64,000 nt of DNA, taken from positions 310,001-374,000 of the forward strand of contig JAFKEQ010000003.1 in the NCBI GenBank assembly GCA_017308575.1. Reading direction: 5' to 3'. Both the position numbers and the translations under genes were made by a program. This DNA is from Afipia sp. Lineage in GTDB: Bacteria > Pseudomonadota > Alphaproteobacteria > Rhizobiales > Xanthobacteraceae. Below are positions 1 through 9,220 of the stretch, in pieces; within the stretch, counting starts at the first letter, position 1, and every line of letters begins with the position of its first letter. The notes beneath the pieces were generated by a model. The model saw only the letters and a list, made by a program, of their open reading frames with translations, did no database searches and had not been told where the DNA came from.

Positions 1-562
1 TCGATTGCAGGCCCGCCTTGTTGATGAAGCGCGTCAGGCCGATCTGTCCGACCACGGTCGGCGTGTTGTTGCCTCCCGGCAAAACGACGGACACCTGGCC
101 TTGCGCGTTGATGGTGAGCTGCGACGCATTTTGCGGAATAGTGATGGTCGGCTGCACGGGATTGCCCTGCGCATTCACGACGCGGCCGGTGCCGTCGGTC
201 GTGAACGAGCCGTCGCGCGTATAGGTGTAGGTGCCGTCGGTCATCTGGATCTTGAAGTAACCCTCGCCGCGAATGGCGATGTCGAGATCGCCGCCGGTGG
301 GGTTGAGCGTGCCTTGCGTCATGAGGCGCGGCGTGCCGACGGTCTTGACGCCGCCGCCGATATCGATGCCGACCGGCAGGACGGTGCCTTGGTCCGAGGC
401 CTGCGCGCCGACGCGCTGGACGTGCTCGTAGATGAGGTCCTGGAACTGCGCGCGCTGCTTTTTGTAGCCGGTGGTGCGCAGGTTCGCGATGTTGTTGGAG
501 ATGACCTGGACGTTGAGTTCCTGGGCCGCCATTCCGGTCGCTGCTGTGTAAAGGGCGCGCAT
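1..562 (-). CDS. flgG: Flagellar distal rod protein FlgG (3' end cut by window edge)
   Basis: FlgG builds the distal rod of the flagellar basal body in the periplasm. The visible 187 codons start MRALYTAATGMAAQELNVQV and contain the flagellar rod N-terminal signature (VISNNIANLRTTGYK) followed by the FlgE/F/G core (GYFKIQMTDGTYTYTRDGSF). The ATG at 562 lies 12 bp after the stop of flgF, so the two are co-transcribed. The C-terminal part, including the rod/hook C-terminal helix, lies beyond base 1. FlgG is chosen over FlgF or FlgE because of the MRALYTAATGM start and the position after flgF. Confidence 0.95.
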   Translation of the reverse strand, partial: MRALYTAATGMAAQELNVQVISNNIANLRTTGYKKQRAQFQDLIYEHVQRVGAQASDQGTVLPVGIDIGGGVKTVGTPRLMTQGTLNPTGGDLDIAIRGEGYFKIQMTDGTYTYTRDGSFTTDGTGRVVNAQGNPVQPTITIPQNASQLTINAQGQVSVVLPGGNNTPTVVGQIGLTRFINKAGLQS

Positions 563-574
563 GGATCGGTTTCC

Positions 575-1339
575 TTATGCCGGAACTTCGGCAAGCATCT
601 GGATTGCGTTTTTGCGGAGATCGCTCTGCTGCTGCATCAGAGAGGCGACCGACTGATAGGTGCGCATGACTTCCATCATGCGGGTCATTTCGGTGACGGC
701 GTTGACGTTGGACTTCTCGACAAAGCCCTGATTGATGCGCGAGGTGGTGTCGGCCTGCGCCGCTGCGCTGCCTGCCGCGTAAAGATTCGCGCCTTCCTTC
801 GTCAAACGCTGCGGATTGTCGAATTTGACCAGCTTCAGCCGGCCGCGAATGGAATCGAACTGGGTAACGATGCCTTCGCCGACGGTGATGGTGCCTTCAG
901 CCGAGATCTTGATGTCGCGGTCGGTCGGCTGGAACACGATCGGGCCGTTGGTGCCCAGAACGATATTGCCGCCGGAGGTGACGAGCTGACCTTGCCCGTT
1001 GATCTGGAATGAACCGTCGCGGGTGTAGCGTTCGCCCTGCGGGGTCTGAACCGCGATGAATCCCTTGCCGTCGATCGAGACGTCGAGCGGGCTGCCGGTT
1101 TTCTCCACCGAGCCCTGTCCGAAGTCGTGGTAGGTGGCGCGGTCGAGCACGAAGCTGACGCGCCGGTCGGACGGCGTGAAATTGTCTTCGCGCGCCCCGG
1201 TGTTCAGATATTCCTCGAACACCGACTTGTCGGCCTTGAAGCCGTTGGTGTTCACATTGGCCACGTTGTTGGCAATGACGTCGATCTGCCGCTCAAGCGA
1301 CATCTGCCGCGATAATGCGACGAGAAGCGTATTCTCCAT
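575..1339 (-). CDS. flgF: Flagellar proximal rod protein FlgF
   Basis: FlgF forms part of the proximal rod. The 254-residue product starts MENTLLVALSRQMSLERQ, has the rod-family N-terminal motif VIANNVANVNTNGFKADKS, the core segment GFIAVQTPQGERYTRDGSFQ and a C-terminal helix (NVNAVTEMTRMMEVMRTYQ) that packs in the rod. An in-frame start at 1381 would add 14 residues not typical of the family, so the ATG at 1339 is preferred. It is the first gene of a flgF-flgG unit transcribed away from fliL. Confidence 0.95.
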   Translation of the reverse strand: MENTLLVALSRQMSLERQIDVIANNVANVNTNGFKADKSVFEEYLNTGAREDNFTPSDRRVSFVLDRATYHDFGQGSVEKTGSPLDVSIDGKGFIAVQTPQGERYTRDGSFQINGQGQLVTSGGNIVLGTNGPIVFQPTDRDIKISAEGTITVGEGIVTQFDSIRGRLKLVKFDNPQRLTKEGANLYAAGSAAAQADTTSRINQGFVEKSNVNAVTEMTRMMEVMRTYQSVASLMQQQSDLRKNAIQMLAEVPA

Positions 1340-1435
1340 CGGCCAGTCTCCCCTTGTTGAACCGTGGCTCGCCTCTCCCAAGACGTGCCGCGGATCGTGC
1401 GAACCGTTGAGGCTCTCCCAAGCCGCGGTTCGCCG

Positions 1436-1593
1436 TTAACAATGCGAGAGCTGTGCCAAAGTGAAAATTTGAACATTTTCAGATAGTTGGTGATTTTCAG
1501 GCGCGCCGAAGGGCGGCAATAACCTCTTGTTGACCATGTTGCCCCGGCAAAATTTTCCCACTTGAGGCACGAAAGAAAGGTTTCGTTAACCAT
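1436..1593. promoter_or_regulatory. Divergent flgF / fliL promoter region with CtrA-type half-sites
   Basis: The 366-bp gap between flgF and fliL holds TTAAC-type half-sites at 1436-1440 and TTAACCAT at 1586-1593, within AT-richer DNA. TTAACCAT is the CtrA half-site found before many alphaproteobacterial flagellar genes. No full TTAA-N7-TTAA site is seen here. CtrA control is inferred; the half-sites are directly visible. Confidence 0.45.
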
Positions 1594-1705
1594 TGCGGCC
1601 ATAGGTTGCCGGAAGAGGGCGCTCACGCGCCGGCGGCCTTTGTATCGCGTCATTTAAAGCCAGTTCGGCAGCATCGAGCCCATCCCATAATCGCGGGCGG
1701 GGGCT

Positions 1706-2197
1706 ATGGCAGACGACGATCAGGTCGAAGAGGGCGCGGCAGCGGAAGGCGCCGCTCCGAAAAGCAAACGCAAGCTGATCATGATTGCGGGCGTGCTCGT
1801 CCTGGTGCTCGCGCTTGGCGGGGGCGGCTGGTTCTTCTTCATGCGCGGCCACGGCAAGGAAGAGCATGCTGCAGCGCCGCCGCCGAAACCGCCGGTATTC
1901 CTCGATGTGCCGGAGGTGCTGGTCAATCTGGCGAACGCGCCGGGCGAGCGCATTCAGTATCTGAAGGTCAGGGTCGTGCTGGAGGTCAAGGATCAGCCGC
2001 TGGTCGCGCAGATCCAGCCCAACATGCCGCGCGTGATGGACCTGTTTCAGACCTATATGCGCGAATTGCGCCCAACCGACCTCAACGGATCGATCGGACT
2101 GTTTCGCCTGAAGGAAGAGCTGACCCGGCGCGTCAACGCCGCGATCTCGCCCAATCAGGTGAACGCCGTGCTGTTCAAGGAAATCGTCGTTCAGTGA
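1706..2197 (+). CDS. fliL: Flagellar basal body-associated protein FliL
   Basis: FliL surrounds the stator at the basal body and supports motor torque. The 163-residue protein has a short charged cytoplasmic N terminus, one membrane segment at about residues 25-46, an Ala/Pro linker, and the FliL domain (FLDVPEVLVNLANAPGERIQ; YLKVRVVLEV; then a helix with RVMDLFQTYMRELRPTDL). The C terminus (NAVLFKEIVVQ) is the usual FliL end. fliM follows 18 bp later in the same direction. Confidence 0.94.
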   Translation: MADDDQVEEGAAAEGAAPKSKRKLIMIAGVLVLVLALGGGGWFFFMRGHGKEEHAAAPPPKPPVFLDVPEVLVNLANAPGERIQYLKVRVVLEVKDQPLVAQIQPNMPRVMDLFQTYMRELRPTDLNGSIGLFRLKEELTRRVNAAISPNQVNAVLFKEIVVQ

Positions 2198-2215
2198 CGG
2201 ACGGAAGCTGGGATC

Positions 2216-3415
2216 ATGTCGCCGGGTGATAATAACGTCGATCAGGACGCTCTCGCCGCCGAATGGGAAGGCGCGCTGGACTCCGAGGATCCGGAAGCGG
2301 CTGCCGCCGAGGCCGCCGCCAATGAAATGACGGAGGCGATGGCCGCCCAGTGGGCCGCCATGGTCGACGACGGTGGCTTCGACATCAGCAAGGGCGGCGG
2401 CGAGCGCGTCCTGTCGCAGGAAGAAATCGACAATCTGCTCGGTTTCAGCGACGGCGAACTCAATATCGACGAGAATTCCGGCATCCGCTCCATCATCGAT
2501 TCCGCGATGGTGTCGTACGAGCGTCTGCCGATGCTCGAAATCGTCTTCGATCGCCTTGTGCGCTTGATGACGACCAGCCTGCGCAATTTCACCTCCGACA
2601 ACGTGGAAGTCTCGCTGGATCGCATCACGTCGGTGCGCTTCGGCGACTATCTCAACTCGATCCCGCTGCCCTGCGTGCTGTCGGTGTTCAAGGCCGAGGA
2701 GTGGGAAAACTTCGGTCTGTTCACCGTGGATTCGAGCCTGATCTATTCGATCATCGATGTGCTTCTCGGCGGCCGTCGCGGCCAGCCGGCGCTGCGGATC
2801 GAAGGCCGGCCTTACACCACCATCGAAACCAATCTGGTCAAGCGCCTCGTCGAAGTCGTTCTTGCGGATGCGGAGCTGGCGTTCAAGCCGCTGTCGCCGG
2901 TGCGTTTCACCATCGACCGGCTTGAGACCAATCCGCGCTTCGCCGCGATCACGCGACCCGCCAATGCTGCGATCCTCGTGCGCCTGCGCATCGACATGGA
3001 AGATCGCGGCGGCAATATCGAGCTTCTGCTGCCTTACGCGACCATCGAGCCCATCCGCGGCGTGCTGTTGCAGATGTTCATGGGTGAAAAGTTCGGCCGC
3101 GATCCGATCTGGGAAGGGCACCTCGCCACCGAGATCGCGCAGGCCGAAATTGCGGTCGATGCGGTTCTCTACGAAGCCGATATTCCACTCAAGAAGATCA
3201 TGAGCCTGAAAGTCGGCGACACCCTGCCGCTCAACGTGCGGCCCGATGCGCAGATATCCGTTCGCTGCGGCAACGTGATCCTCAGCGAAGGGCGGATGGG
3301 GCGTGTCGGCGACAATGTCGCCATTCGCGTCACCAAGCCGCTGCGCAAGCCGCAGACATCTTACGCGATGTTCGAGAAACAGGATGAGCAAACCAAATTG
3401 ATGGAGGCACAATGA
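2216..3415 (+). CDS. fliM: Flagellar motor switch protein FliM
   Basis: FliM is the C-ring switch protein that binds phospho-CheY and sets rotation direction. The CheY-binding motif LSQEEIDNLLG lies at residues 66-76 rather than at the extreme N terminus, so there is an acidic, Ala-rich N-terminal extension of about 60 residues; similar extensions occur in rhizobial FliM. The middle domain (about 110-300) carries the family sequence RLVRLMTTSLRNFTSDNVEV and the C-terminal SpoA-type domain (about 310-385) has LKVGDTLPLNV. Its stop overlaps the next start by 4 bp, indicating translational coupling. Confidence 0.96.
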   Translation: MSPGDNNVDQDALAAEWEGALDSEDPEAAAAEAAANEMTEAMAAQWAAMVDDGGFDISKGGGERVLSQEEIDNLLGFSDGELNIDENSGIRSIIDSAMVSYERLPMLEIVFDRLVRLMTTSLRNFTSDNVEVSLDRITSVRFGDYLNSIPLPCVLSVFKAEEWENFGLFTVDSSLIYSIIDVLLGGRRGQPALRIEGRPYTTIETNLVKRLVEVVLADAELAFKPLSPVRFTIDRLETNPRFAAITRPANAAILVRLRIDMEDRGGNIELLLPYATIEPIRGVLLQMFMGEKFGRDPIWEGHLATEIAQAEIAVDAVLYEADIPLKKIMSLKVGDTLPLNVRPDAQISVRCGNVILSEGRMGRVGDNVAIRVTKPLRKPQTSYAMFEKQDEQTKLMEAQ

Positions 3416-3888
3416 GCCACTTGTTCGGATTGGTGATCGAGAGCCTTGTGGCGGTGCTGCTTGTGCTCACGATCGGATACTGCGCGCTTCTGAACAGGCG
3501 CCTGAAGCGGCTCAAGGCCGACGAAGCCTCGATGCGCGGCATGATCGCCGAACTGGTGACGGCGACGGAAATCGCCGAGCGCGCCATCGGCGGGCTGAAG
3601 GTCACCGTCCGCGAATGCGACGAAAGCCTCGGCAATCAGCTTACGACCGGCACGTTGCTGTCCGCCAATCTCGCCAAGCAGGTCGCGGCGGGCAATGAAA
3701 TCCTCAACCGCCTGTCGCAGATCGCGCTCGCCGCGCGCCCGTCCAGCGCGGAAGCAGCGCCGGCATCGGCCGCGCCACCCGCCGCGACGACAGCCGCCGC
3801 GGCGCCGAAGGCTGCCAATGCGAAGGCCTTGCTTGCAGCGGCTCAGGCGTTCTCTGACCGGCGAAAGGCGACCGGCCTCGCAGCATGA
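3412..3888 (+). CDS. DUF6468-type membrane protein of the flagellar locus
   Basis: A 158-residue protein with one N-terminal membrane segment (about 5-25) followed by a basic patch (RRLKRLK), a helical, probably coiled-coil stretch (about 35-105) and an Ala/Pro-rich tail. It matches my recall of the DUF6468 family that occurs between fliM and a MotE-like gene in rhizobia. It overlaps fliM and the next gene by 4 bp on each side (ATGA type), so it is coupled to both. The exact role is unknown; a motor or stator accessory role is inferred from context. Confidence 0.75.
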   Translation: MSHLFGLVIESLVAVLLVLTIGYCALLNRRLKRLKADEASMRGMIAELVTATEIAERAIGGLKVTVRECDESLGNQLTTGTLLSANLAKQVAAGNEILNRLSQIALAARPSSAEAAPASAAPPAATTAAAAPKAANAKALLAAAQAFSDRRKATGLAA

Positions 3889-4643
3889 AGAGTCTCCTGC
3901 GTGACATACGGATAGTTCCGGTTTTGCTGATCGCGGCCTGCTGTCTGGCCGTGCTCAAGATATCGGGGCTGCTTCTGGAGGGCGGATACATCCTCAACGA
4001 TGATGCTCCCCAGCCGAGGTCATGGGCGCAGGAGACATTGGGCTTCCCCGCGCCGGGCAAGGCGCCGGACATTTCGGATATCACGGGCTCGGTCGAGGCC
4101 AAGAAGGAGCCCGTGGTTGCGGCCCCGGAAGCCGCGCCGATTCCGGATGGGAAGGTGGTCTATCCCGATCCGAATCCTCCGGTCAGTGCATCCGAACGCG
4201 CGGTGCTGGAGCGTCTGCAATCGCGGCGTCAGGAACTCGACACCCGTGCGCGCGAAATCGAAATCCGGGAGAGCCTGATGAAGTCCGCGGAAAAGCGGAT
4301 CGAAGGCCGGATCGAGGAGATGAAGGCCACCGAGGCGCGCGTCACGGCCGCCGGCCAGCAGAAGAACGAAGCGGAGGCTGCGCGTTTCAAGGGGCTCGTC
4401 ACCATGTACGAGTCGATGAAGCCGAAGGATGCCGCGCGGGTTTTCGACCGGCTTGAATTGTCGGTGCTGTTCGACATCGCATCGCAGATCGCGCCGCGCA
4501 AGATGTCGGACATCATGGGGCAGATGCAGCCGGAGGCGGCCGAGCGGCTGACCGTCGAACTGGCGCGCCGCGCAACCGGTGACAAATCAGCATCGGCGAA
4601 CGAGTTGCCCAAGATCGAGGGCAGGCCTTCGGCGCGCAACTGA
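3885..4643 (+). CDS. motE: MotE-like flagellar protein (MgtE intracellular N domain)
   Basis: The 252-residue protein has an N-terminal signal anchor (about 8-28), a low-complexity periplasmic linker, a long coiled coil (about 100-165, with many Glu, Arg and Lys) and a C-terminal MgtE-N-like helical domain containing SMKPKDAARVFDRLE and ASQIAPRKMSDIMGQM. In rhizobia MotE is a periplasmic chaperone or stabiliser of MotC that affects motor function. Symbol by family resemblance and position after fliM and DUF6468; orthology was not tested. Confidence 0.75.
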   Translation: MKSLLRDIRIVPVLLIAACCLAVLKISGLLLEGGYILNDDAPQPRSWAQETLGFPAPGKAPDISDITGSVEAKKEPVVAAPEAAPIPDGKVVYPDPNPPVSASERAVLERLQSRRQELDTRAREIEIRESLMKSAEKRIEGRIEEMKATEARVTAAGQQKNEAEAARFKGLVTMYESMKPKDAARVFDRLELSVLFDIASQIAPRKMSDIMGQMQPEAAERLTVELARRATGDKSASANELPKIEGRPSARN

Positions 4644-4652
4644 GGCGAGAGG

Positions 4653-4669
4653 TTAAACAAGTCCTTAAC
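4653..4669 (+). promoter_or_regulatory. CtrA-like site upstream of the TPR gene
   Basis: Two TTAA boxes, TTAA at 4653-4656 and TTAAC at 4665-4669, are separated by 8 bp, one more than the CtrA consensus of 7. The site is about 100 bp before the large TPR gene and could give it a promoter separate from the upstream fliL operon. Confidence 0.35.
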
Positions 4670-4768
4670 AGCCGAAACCTAGAGTCAGAATGGCGCAGGC
4701 GAAGCGCCCGGACTGCGGGACTGGTTACAAAGAGAGCTTAGAGAAAGACGCGTCGAGAAAGATTCGGA

Positions 4769-7700
4769 ATGTTCTGCCAGGCCGCTCACACGCTGAAGGC
4801 CGCCCCTGCGACCGGCTTGAAAGCCCGGTCTTTCGCGGGCCGGCTCGGCCGTGGCTTGCGGGCCTCGATTCTTGCGAGCGTTTTGCTCTGTCTGCCGCTT
4901 GCTGCCGGAGCCGTCCGGGCGGCTGATCCGGTCAAGGGTGAGGCGACGCTGACGGCGCAGACCGGTTACGCGCGGCTGCTTCTGAAATTCCAGCAGGACG
5001 TTCCGACGGAAGTGACCGTCGCGGGAGGCGTCCTCATCGTTCAGTTCAAGACGCCGGTCAGCGTCCCCATCGACCTGTTGTCCGATGCGCTTCCGGCCTA
5101 CGTCACCTCGGTTCGCCGCGATCCCGACGGCACGGCGATCCGCATGGCGCTAGCGCAGAAGGTCCGCGTCAACACGATGGCCGCGGGCGAACGCGTCTTC
5201 ATCGATCTGTTGCCCGAGAAATGGACCGGCCTGCCGCCCGCGCTGCCGGCGGAAGTCGTGAAGGAGCTGTCTGATCGCGCGATCGCGGCAGAGCGCGCCT
5301 TGCGTCTGCAAAAGATGGCGGATGAAGCCACCAAGCGGCCGCCGGTCCGGGTGAGGGTATCGGTGCAGCCGACCTTCGTCCGCTTCGTCTTCGAGACGCC
5401 GGACAATGTCAGCGTGTCGTCGTCGTTGATCAATGACAAGTTCTCGCTGTCGTTCTCGTCGCCGCTGACATTCGATCTGGCCGACGCGAAAATCGGCATG
5501 CCGGCGAACATCCAGTCGGTCAAGCAGAAGATGGACGGCGAAACATCCCGCGTCGATATTGCGCTGATCGGCGAGACGGACGTTCGCGCCTTCCGGGAAG
5601 AAAAGAACTACATCGTCGATGTGACGTTCGGAACGGCGGACAAGCCGCAGGCCGCGAACACATCGAAGCAGAAGGCAGCGTCTGCGACGCCCGCTGACAA
5701 GGCTCGCGAGATCGTGCCGCCCACGTCCGAGCAGATCGCGCACGAAGCCGCGCTCGAGATCAAGCCTGACGTGCAGCCGCCAGTTGCCGTTGCGAATGTA
5801 AATACCGACGCCGCCGCTAAGCCGGTCGTTGCAGCCGAGGCGGATCCCGCCCCAAAAGCTGCGCCCGCCGCCGAGGCGCCGGTCAAGGTGGCTGCACCGG
5901 CGGAGGCACCGCCTCCACCAGCGCCGCCCCCACCGGCCGTCGTCAAGGCAGCGTCGCCCGAAACCGTTGCGGTCCCCGCTTCGTCCGGCATCACCGCCGA
6001 GGCGAGGCTGTCGAGCGACGATTTCCGCATCACGTTTCCATTCAAGACACCAACCGCCGCGGCGGTGTTTCGTCGTTCCGATGCGATCTGGCTGGTGTTC
6101 GATACCGACCAGCCGATCGACGCCAGCGCCATCCGCCGCGAAGGGTCTCTGGTTGTCGCCGACGTGACGTCGGTCGATGTGCCGAAGGGCCGCGCGCTTC
6201 GCATTCGGTTGAATCGCCCGAAACTTGCCGCGCTGACCGGTGACGAACGTGAATGGACGCTCGTGTTCGCCGACAGGACGCCGTCGCCATCGCAGCCGCT
6301 CACCACCGCGCGCAATCTCGCCGATCCCGGTCATGCGAGCGTGAACATTGCCTTGGCGAAGGCTGGCAGCCTTCATCGCTTCACGGATCCCGACGCGGGT
6401 GACACGCTGATAGTTGTGACGGCCGGTGGGTCGCCGCGCAGATTCATCAAGCGCCAGGAGTTCGTGGAGTTCTCCCTGCTTGAGACGATTCACGGCGTCG
6501 TCGTTCAGCCGAAGTCCGATGATGTGACCGCGAATGTCGCGACCGACACATTGACGCTGACCCGCCCCGGCGGTTTGACGTTGTCCACCGCGATGTCCGC
6601 GCCGGACCATGCCACGGCCGCGATCCGTCCGATTTTCGATGTCCCCGAGTGGCGCAGCTTTCAGACGGCGGAGTTCATTCCCACCCGCAACAGGCTGCTG
6701 ACGGCGGCGTCTCTTGCGACGGGAGTGGCGCGGCTGCCTGCCCATGTGAACCTTGCGCGGTTCTATGTCGCGCGCGGGCTGTACCATGAAGCGAAAGGTA
6801 TTCTCGATCTCGCGTTTGCGGAGATCAAGCCGAACGAGGAGGATGCCTCCGCCCTCACGCTCCATGCTGTCGCGAGCACGCTGGCTGGCTATCCGGAAAT
6901 TGGCGCTGCGGACATCAACAATCCCGCTGTCACCGCGAACATCGATTCGCAACTCTGGAAAGCATTGGTTCTGGCGCGGCAGGAGAAGTGGGTGGATGCC
7001 CGCGAAAAATTCAAGAACGCCGACTTTGCCATTACGGCGCTGCCGCTCGACCTGCAGCGGATCGTGATCGCTGACGCATTCCGCGCCGCGCTTGAGGTCA
7101 GGGATTATCCGGGCGCGGCATCGCGCAGCAACGATCTTGAAATGGTCGGCGTTGCGCCCGAGCAGGCAGGATCGATTGCCCTGCTGCGCGGACGGCTGGC
7201 CGAAGCGCTCGGCCGCGATCAGGATGCACTGGATGCGTTCAAGACCGCGACAGAGTCCGCGGATCGACCATCATCGGTCGAGGCGCAGTTGCGCAGCATC
7301 GCGCTGCGCCAGAAGCGCGGTGAAATCAGCGACGACGATGCGCTTGGCGAGCTTGAAGTGCTTGCGATGATGTGGCGCGGCGATTCCATCGAGGTGCGCA
7401 CGCTCGATATGCTGTCGCGCCTGTATGCCGCGAAGGGCCGCTATCAGGAATCCTTCGCTGCCGTCCGCACCGCAACCATATTGCAGCCGAACTCCGAAAC
7501 GTCCCGCAGGATGCAGGACGATGCGTCACTGCTTTTCGAGCAGATATTCAACGGTACCAAGGGCGACGATCTTCCTCCGGTGGAAGCGCTTGCGATGTTC
7601 TACGAATTCCGCGATCTCACGCCGATCGGCCGTCGTGGTGACGAAATGATCCGGCGGCTGGCGGATCGGCTTGTCGGGGTCGATCTGCTCGATCAGGCAA

Positions 7701-8416
7701 GCGAGTTGCTGCAGTACCAGATCGACTACCGGCTCGAGGGTTCGGCGCGCGCGCAGGTCGCATCCCGGCTTGCGATGGTCTACCTGATGAACCGCAAGCC
7801 GGAACGGGCTATTTCTGCTTTGCGAACCACCCGCATCGGCGATCTCGCGGGAGAAATCCGCCAGCAGCGCCTGCTGCTCGAGGCGCGGGCGCAAAGCGAC
7901 ATCGGCCGTCACGAACTGGCGCTGGACATCATCACCAATGTATCGGGCCGCGAAGCTGTCCGGTTGCGCTCCGATATCTACTGGGCGTCGCGGCGCTGGC
8001 GTGAATCCGCCGAGCAGATCGAATTGCTCTATGGTGACCGCTGGCGCGATTTCCAGCCGCTTTCGACCAGTGAAAAGAGTGACATCATTCGCGCCGCGAT
8101 CGGCTACGCACTGGCGGAAGATGCGATCGGCCTCTCGCGCTTCCGCGAAAAGTACAATGCGAAAATGGACGGCAATGACCGCGAGGCTTTCGATCTCGCA
8201 TCAAAACCTGCGACAGCGAACAGCGTGGACTTCGCGCGCATCGCCAAGATGGCGGCGAGCATCGATACGCTGGACGGCTTCCTGCGCGAGATGAAGACCC
8301 GTTTCCCCGATGCCATGGCACGGGCCAAGCTGCCACCGGCCATCAAGGCGGACCCCAATCCGACCGGTGCGCTGCCTGCCATCAGGGGACTGAAGCCGGT
8401 CGCGGCAAAGCGATGA
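4769..8416 (+). CDS. Large secreted TPR-repeat protein of the flagellar locus
   Basis: A 1215-residue protein with an N-terminal signal peptide (about 20-52, ending near VRA-AD). Residues about 55-310 and 395-520 look like beta-rich AMIN-like segments (for example YARLLLKFQQDVPTEVTVAGG and RFVFETPDNV), joined by an Ala/Pro/Lys-rich linker at about 290-395. Residues about 635-1150 are helical TPR-like repeats (LARFYVARGLYHEAKGILDLA; LSRLYAAKGRYQESFAAV). Homologues in related genera sit at the same place among flagellar genes. A periplasmic scaffold or motor-assembly role is inferred only. It converges on fliP, with 45 bp between the stops. Confidence 0.7.
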   Translation: MFCQAAHTLKAAPATGLKARSFAGRLGRGLRASILASVLLCLPLAAGAVRAADPVKGEATLTAQTGYARLLLKFQQDVPTEVTVAGGVLIVQFKTPVSVPIDLLSDALPAYVTSVRRDPDGTAIRMALAQKVRVNTMAAGERVFIDLLPEKWTGLPPALPAEVVKELSDRAIAAERALRLQKMADEATKRPPVRVRVSVQPTFVRFVFETPDNVSVSSSLINDKFSLSFSSPLTFDLADAKIGMPANIQSVKQKMDGETSRVDIALIGETDVRAFREEKNYIVDVTFGTADKPQAANTSKQKAASATPADKAREIVPPTSEQIAHEAALEIKPDVQPPVAVANVNTDAAAKPVVAAEADPAPKAAPAAEAPVKVAAPAEAPPPPAPPPPAVVKAASPETVAVPASSGITAEARLSSDDFRITFPFKTPTAAAVFRRSDAIWLVFDTDQPIDASAIRREGSLVVADVTSVDVPKGRALRIRLNRPKLAALTGDEREWTLVFADRTPSPSQPLTTARNLADPGHASVNIALAKAGSLHRFTDPDAGDTLIVVTAGGSPRRFIKRQEFVEFSLLETIHGVVVQPKSDDVTANVATDTLTLTRPGGLTLSTAMSAPDHATAAIRPIFDVPEWRSFQTAEFIPTRNRLLTAASLATGVARLPAHVNLARFYVARGLYHEAKGILDLAFAEIKPNEEDASALTLHAVASTLAGYPEIGAADINNPAVTANIDSQLWKALVLARQEKWVDAREKFKNADFAITALPLDLQRIVIADAFRAALEVRDYPGAASRSNDLEMVGVAPEQAGSIALLRGRLAEALGRDQDALDAFKTATESADRPSSVEAQLRSIALRQKRGEISDDDALGELEVLAMMWRGDSIEVRTLDMLSRLYAAKGRYQESFAAVRTATILQPNSETSRRMQDDASLLFEQIFNGTKGDDLPPVEALAMFYEFRDLTPIGRRGDEMIRRLADRLVGVDLLDQASELLQYQIDYRLEGSARAQVASRLAMVYLMNRKPERAISALRTTRIGDLAGEIRQQRLLLEARAQSDIGRHELALDIITNVSGREAVRLRSDIYWASRRWRESAEQIELLYGDRWRDFQPLSTSEKSDIIRAAIGYALAEDAIGLSRFREKYNAKMDGNDREAFDLASKPATANSVDFARIAKMAASIDTLDGFLREMKTRFPDAMARAKLPPAIKADPNPTGALPAIRGLKPVAAKR

Positions 8417-8461
8417 GCCTGGCATCATCGCGAGCGTAAGCGAAGATGTTCGCCCGCCCCG

Positions 8462-9220
8462 CTATCCGCCGCCGTAGCTCTGCACCAGGCTGCCCGCCAC
8501 CAGCGACCAGCCGTCCACCAGCACGAAAAAGATCAGCTTGAACGGCAGAGACACCACCACCGGCGGCAGCATCATCATGCCCATCGACATCAGCACCGAT
8601 GCGACCACGAGGTCGATGATGAGGAACGGCAGAAACAGCAGAAAGCCGATCTCGAAGGCGCGCTTCAGTTCCGAAATCATGAAGGCGGGAATGAGAATGC
8701 GCAGCGACATCTGCTCGGGTGAAGCCGCGGGCGGCTCGCCCGACAGATCCATGAACAGCTTGAGGTCCTTCTCGCGGACGTTCTTCTGCATAAAACTGCG
8801 CAGTGGAACGGTGCCGCGCTCGAACGCCTGTTCGACGGTGATCTGGTTGGCGACCAGCGGCTTGATGCCGTCGTCATAAGACTTCTGCAGCACCGGTCCC
8901 ATCACGAATCCGGTGAGAAACAGTGCCAGCGCGATGATGACGGAGTTCGGCGGCGCGGTGGCCGTGCCGAGCGCCGTCCGCAGCAGCGACAGGACCACCA
9001 CGATGCGCGTGAACGACGTCATCATGATGAGGATGGACGGCGCGATCGACAGCACCGTCAGCAGCGCGATCAGTTGGATCGCACGCTCGGTGACGCCGCC
9101 GTTGCCGGCGCCCAGATTGATGCTGATATCCTGCGCGCCCGCCGGATCGATCAGAAATCCGGCGAGTGCGACAAGACTGGCAATGAATAAAACTCTACGC
9201 GGGTGTCTCGACGGCCTCAC
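8462..9220 (-). CDS. fliP: Flagellar export gate protein FliP
   Basis: FliP is a core subunit of the FliPQR export gate of the flagellar type III secretion system. The 252-residue protein has a cleavable signal peptide (about 8-29), then the family motifs LLTVLSIAPSILIMMTSFTR and RTALGTATAPPN, a periplasmic loop, and the C-terminal pair of membrane segments with SLPFKLIFFVLVDGW. Its start overlaps the fliO stop by 4 bp. It is transcribed opposite to the TPR gene and to flgB. Confidence 0.96.
   Translation of the reverse strand: MRPSRHPRRVLFIASLVALAGFLIDPAGAQDISINLGAGNGGVTERAIQLIALLTVLSIAPSILIMMTSFTRIVVVLSLLRTALGTATAPPNSVIIALALFLTGFVMGPVLQKSYDDGIKPLVANQITVEQAFERGTVPLRSFMQKNVREKDLKLFMDLSGEPPAASPEQMSLRILIPAFMISELKRAFEIGFLLFLPFLIIDLVVASVLMSMGMMMLPPVVVSLPFKLIFFVLVDGWSLVAGSLVQSYGGG

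Noticed and set aside
1586..3412. 608-codon open frame antisense to fliL and fliM
   Set aside because: Low-complexity His/Arg/Asp-rich translation, no family features; it mirrors the codon bias of the true plus-strand genes.
4690..4926. 78-codon open frame overlapping the start of the TPR gene
   Set aside because: Different frame from the large gene, no ribosome site, no domain; overlap region encodes the TPR protein's signal peptide.
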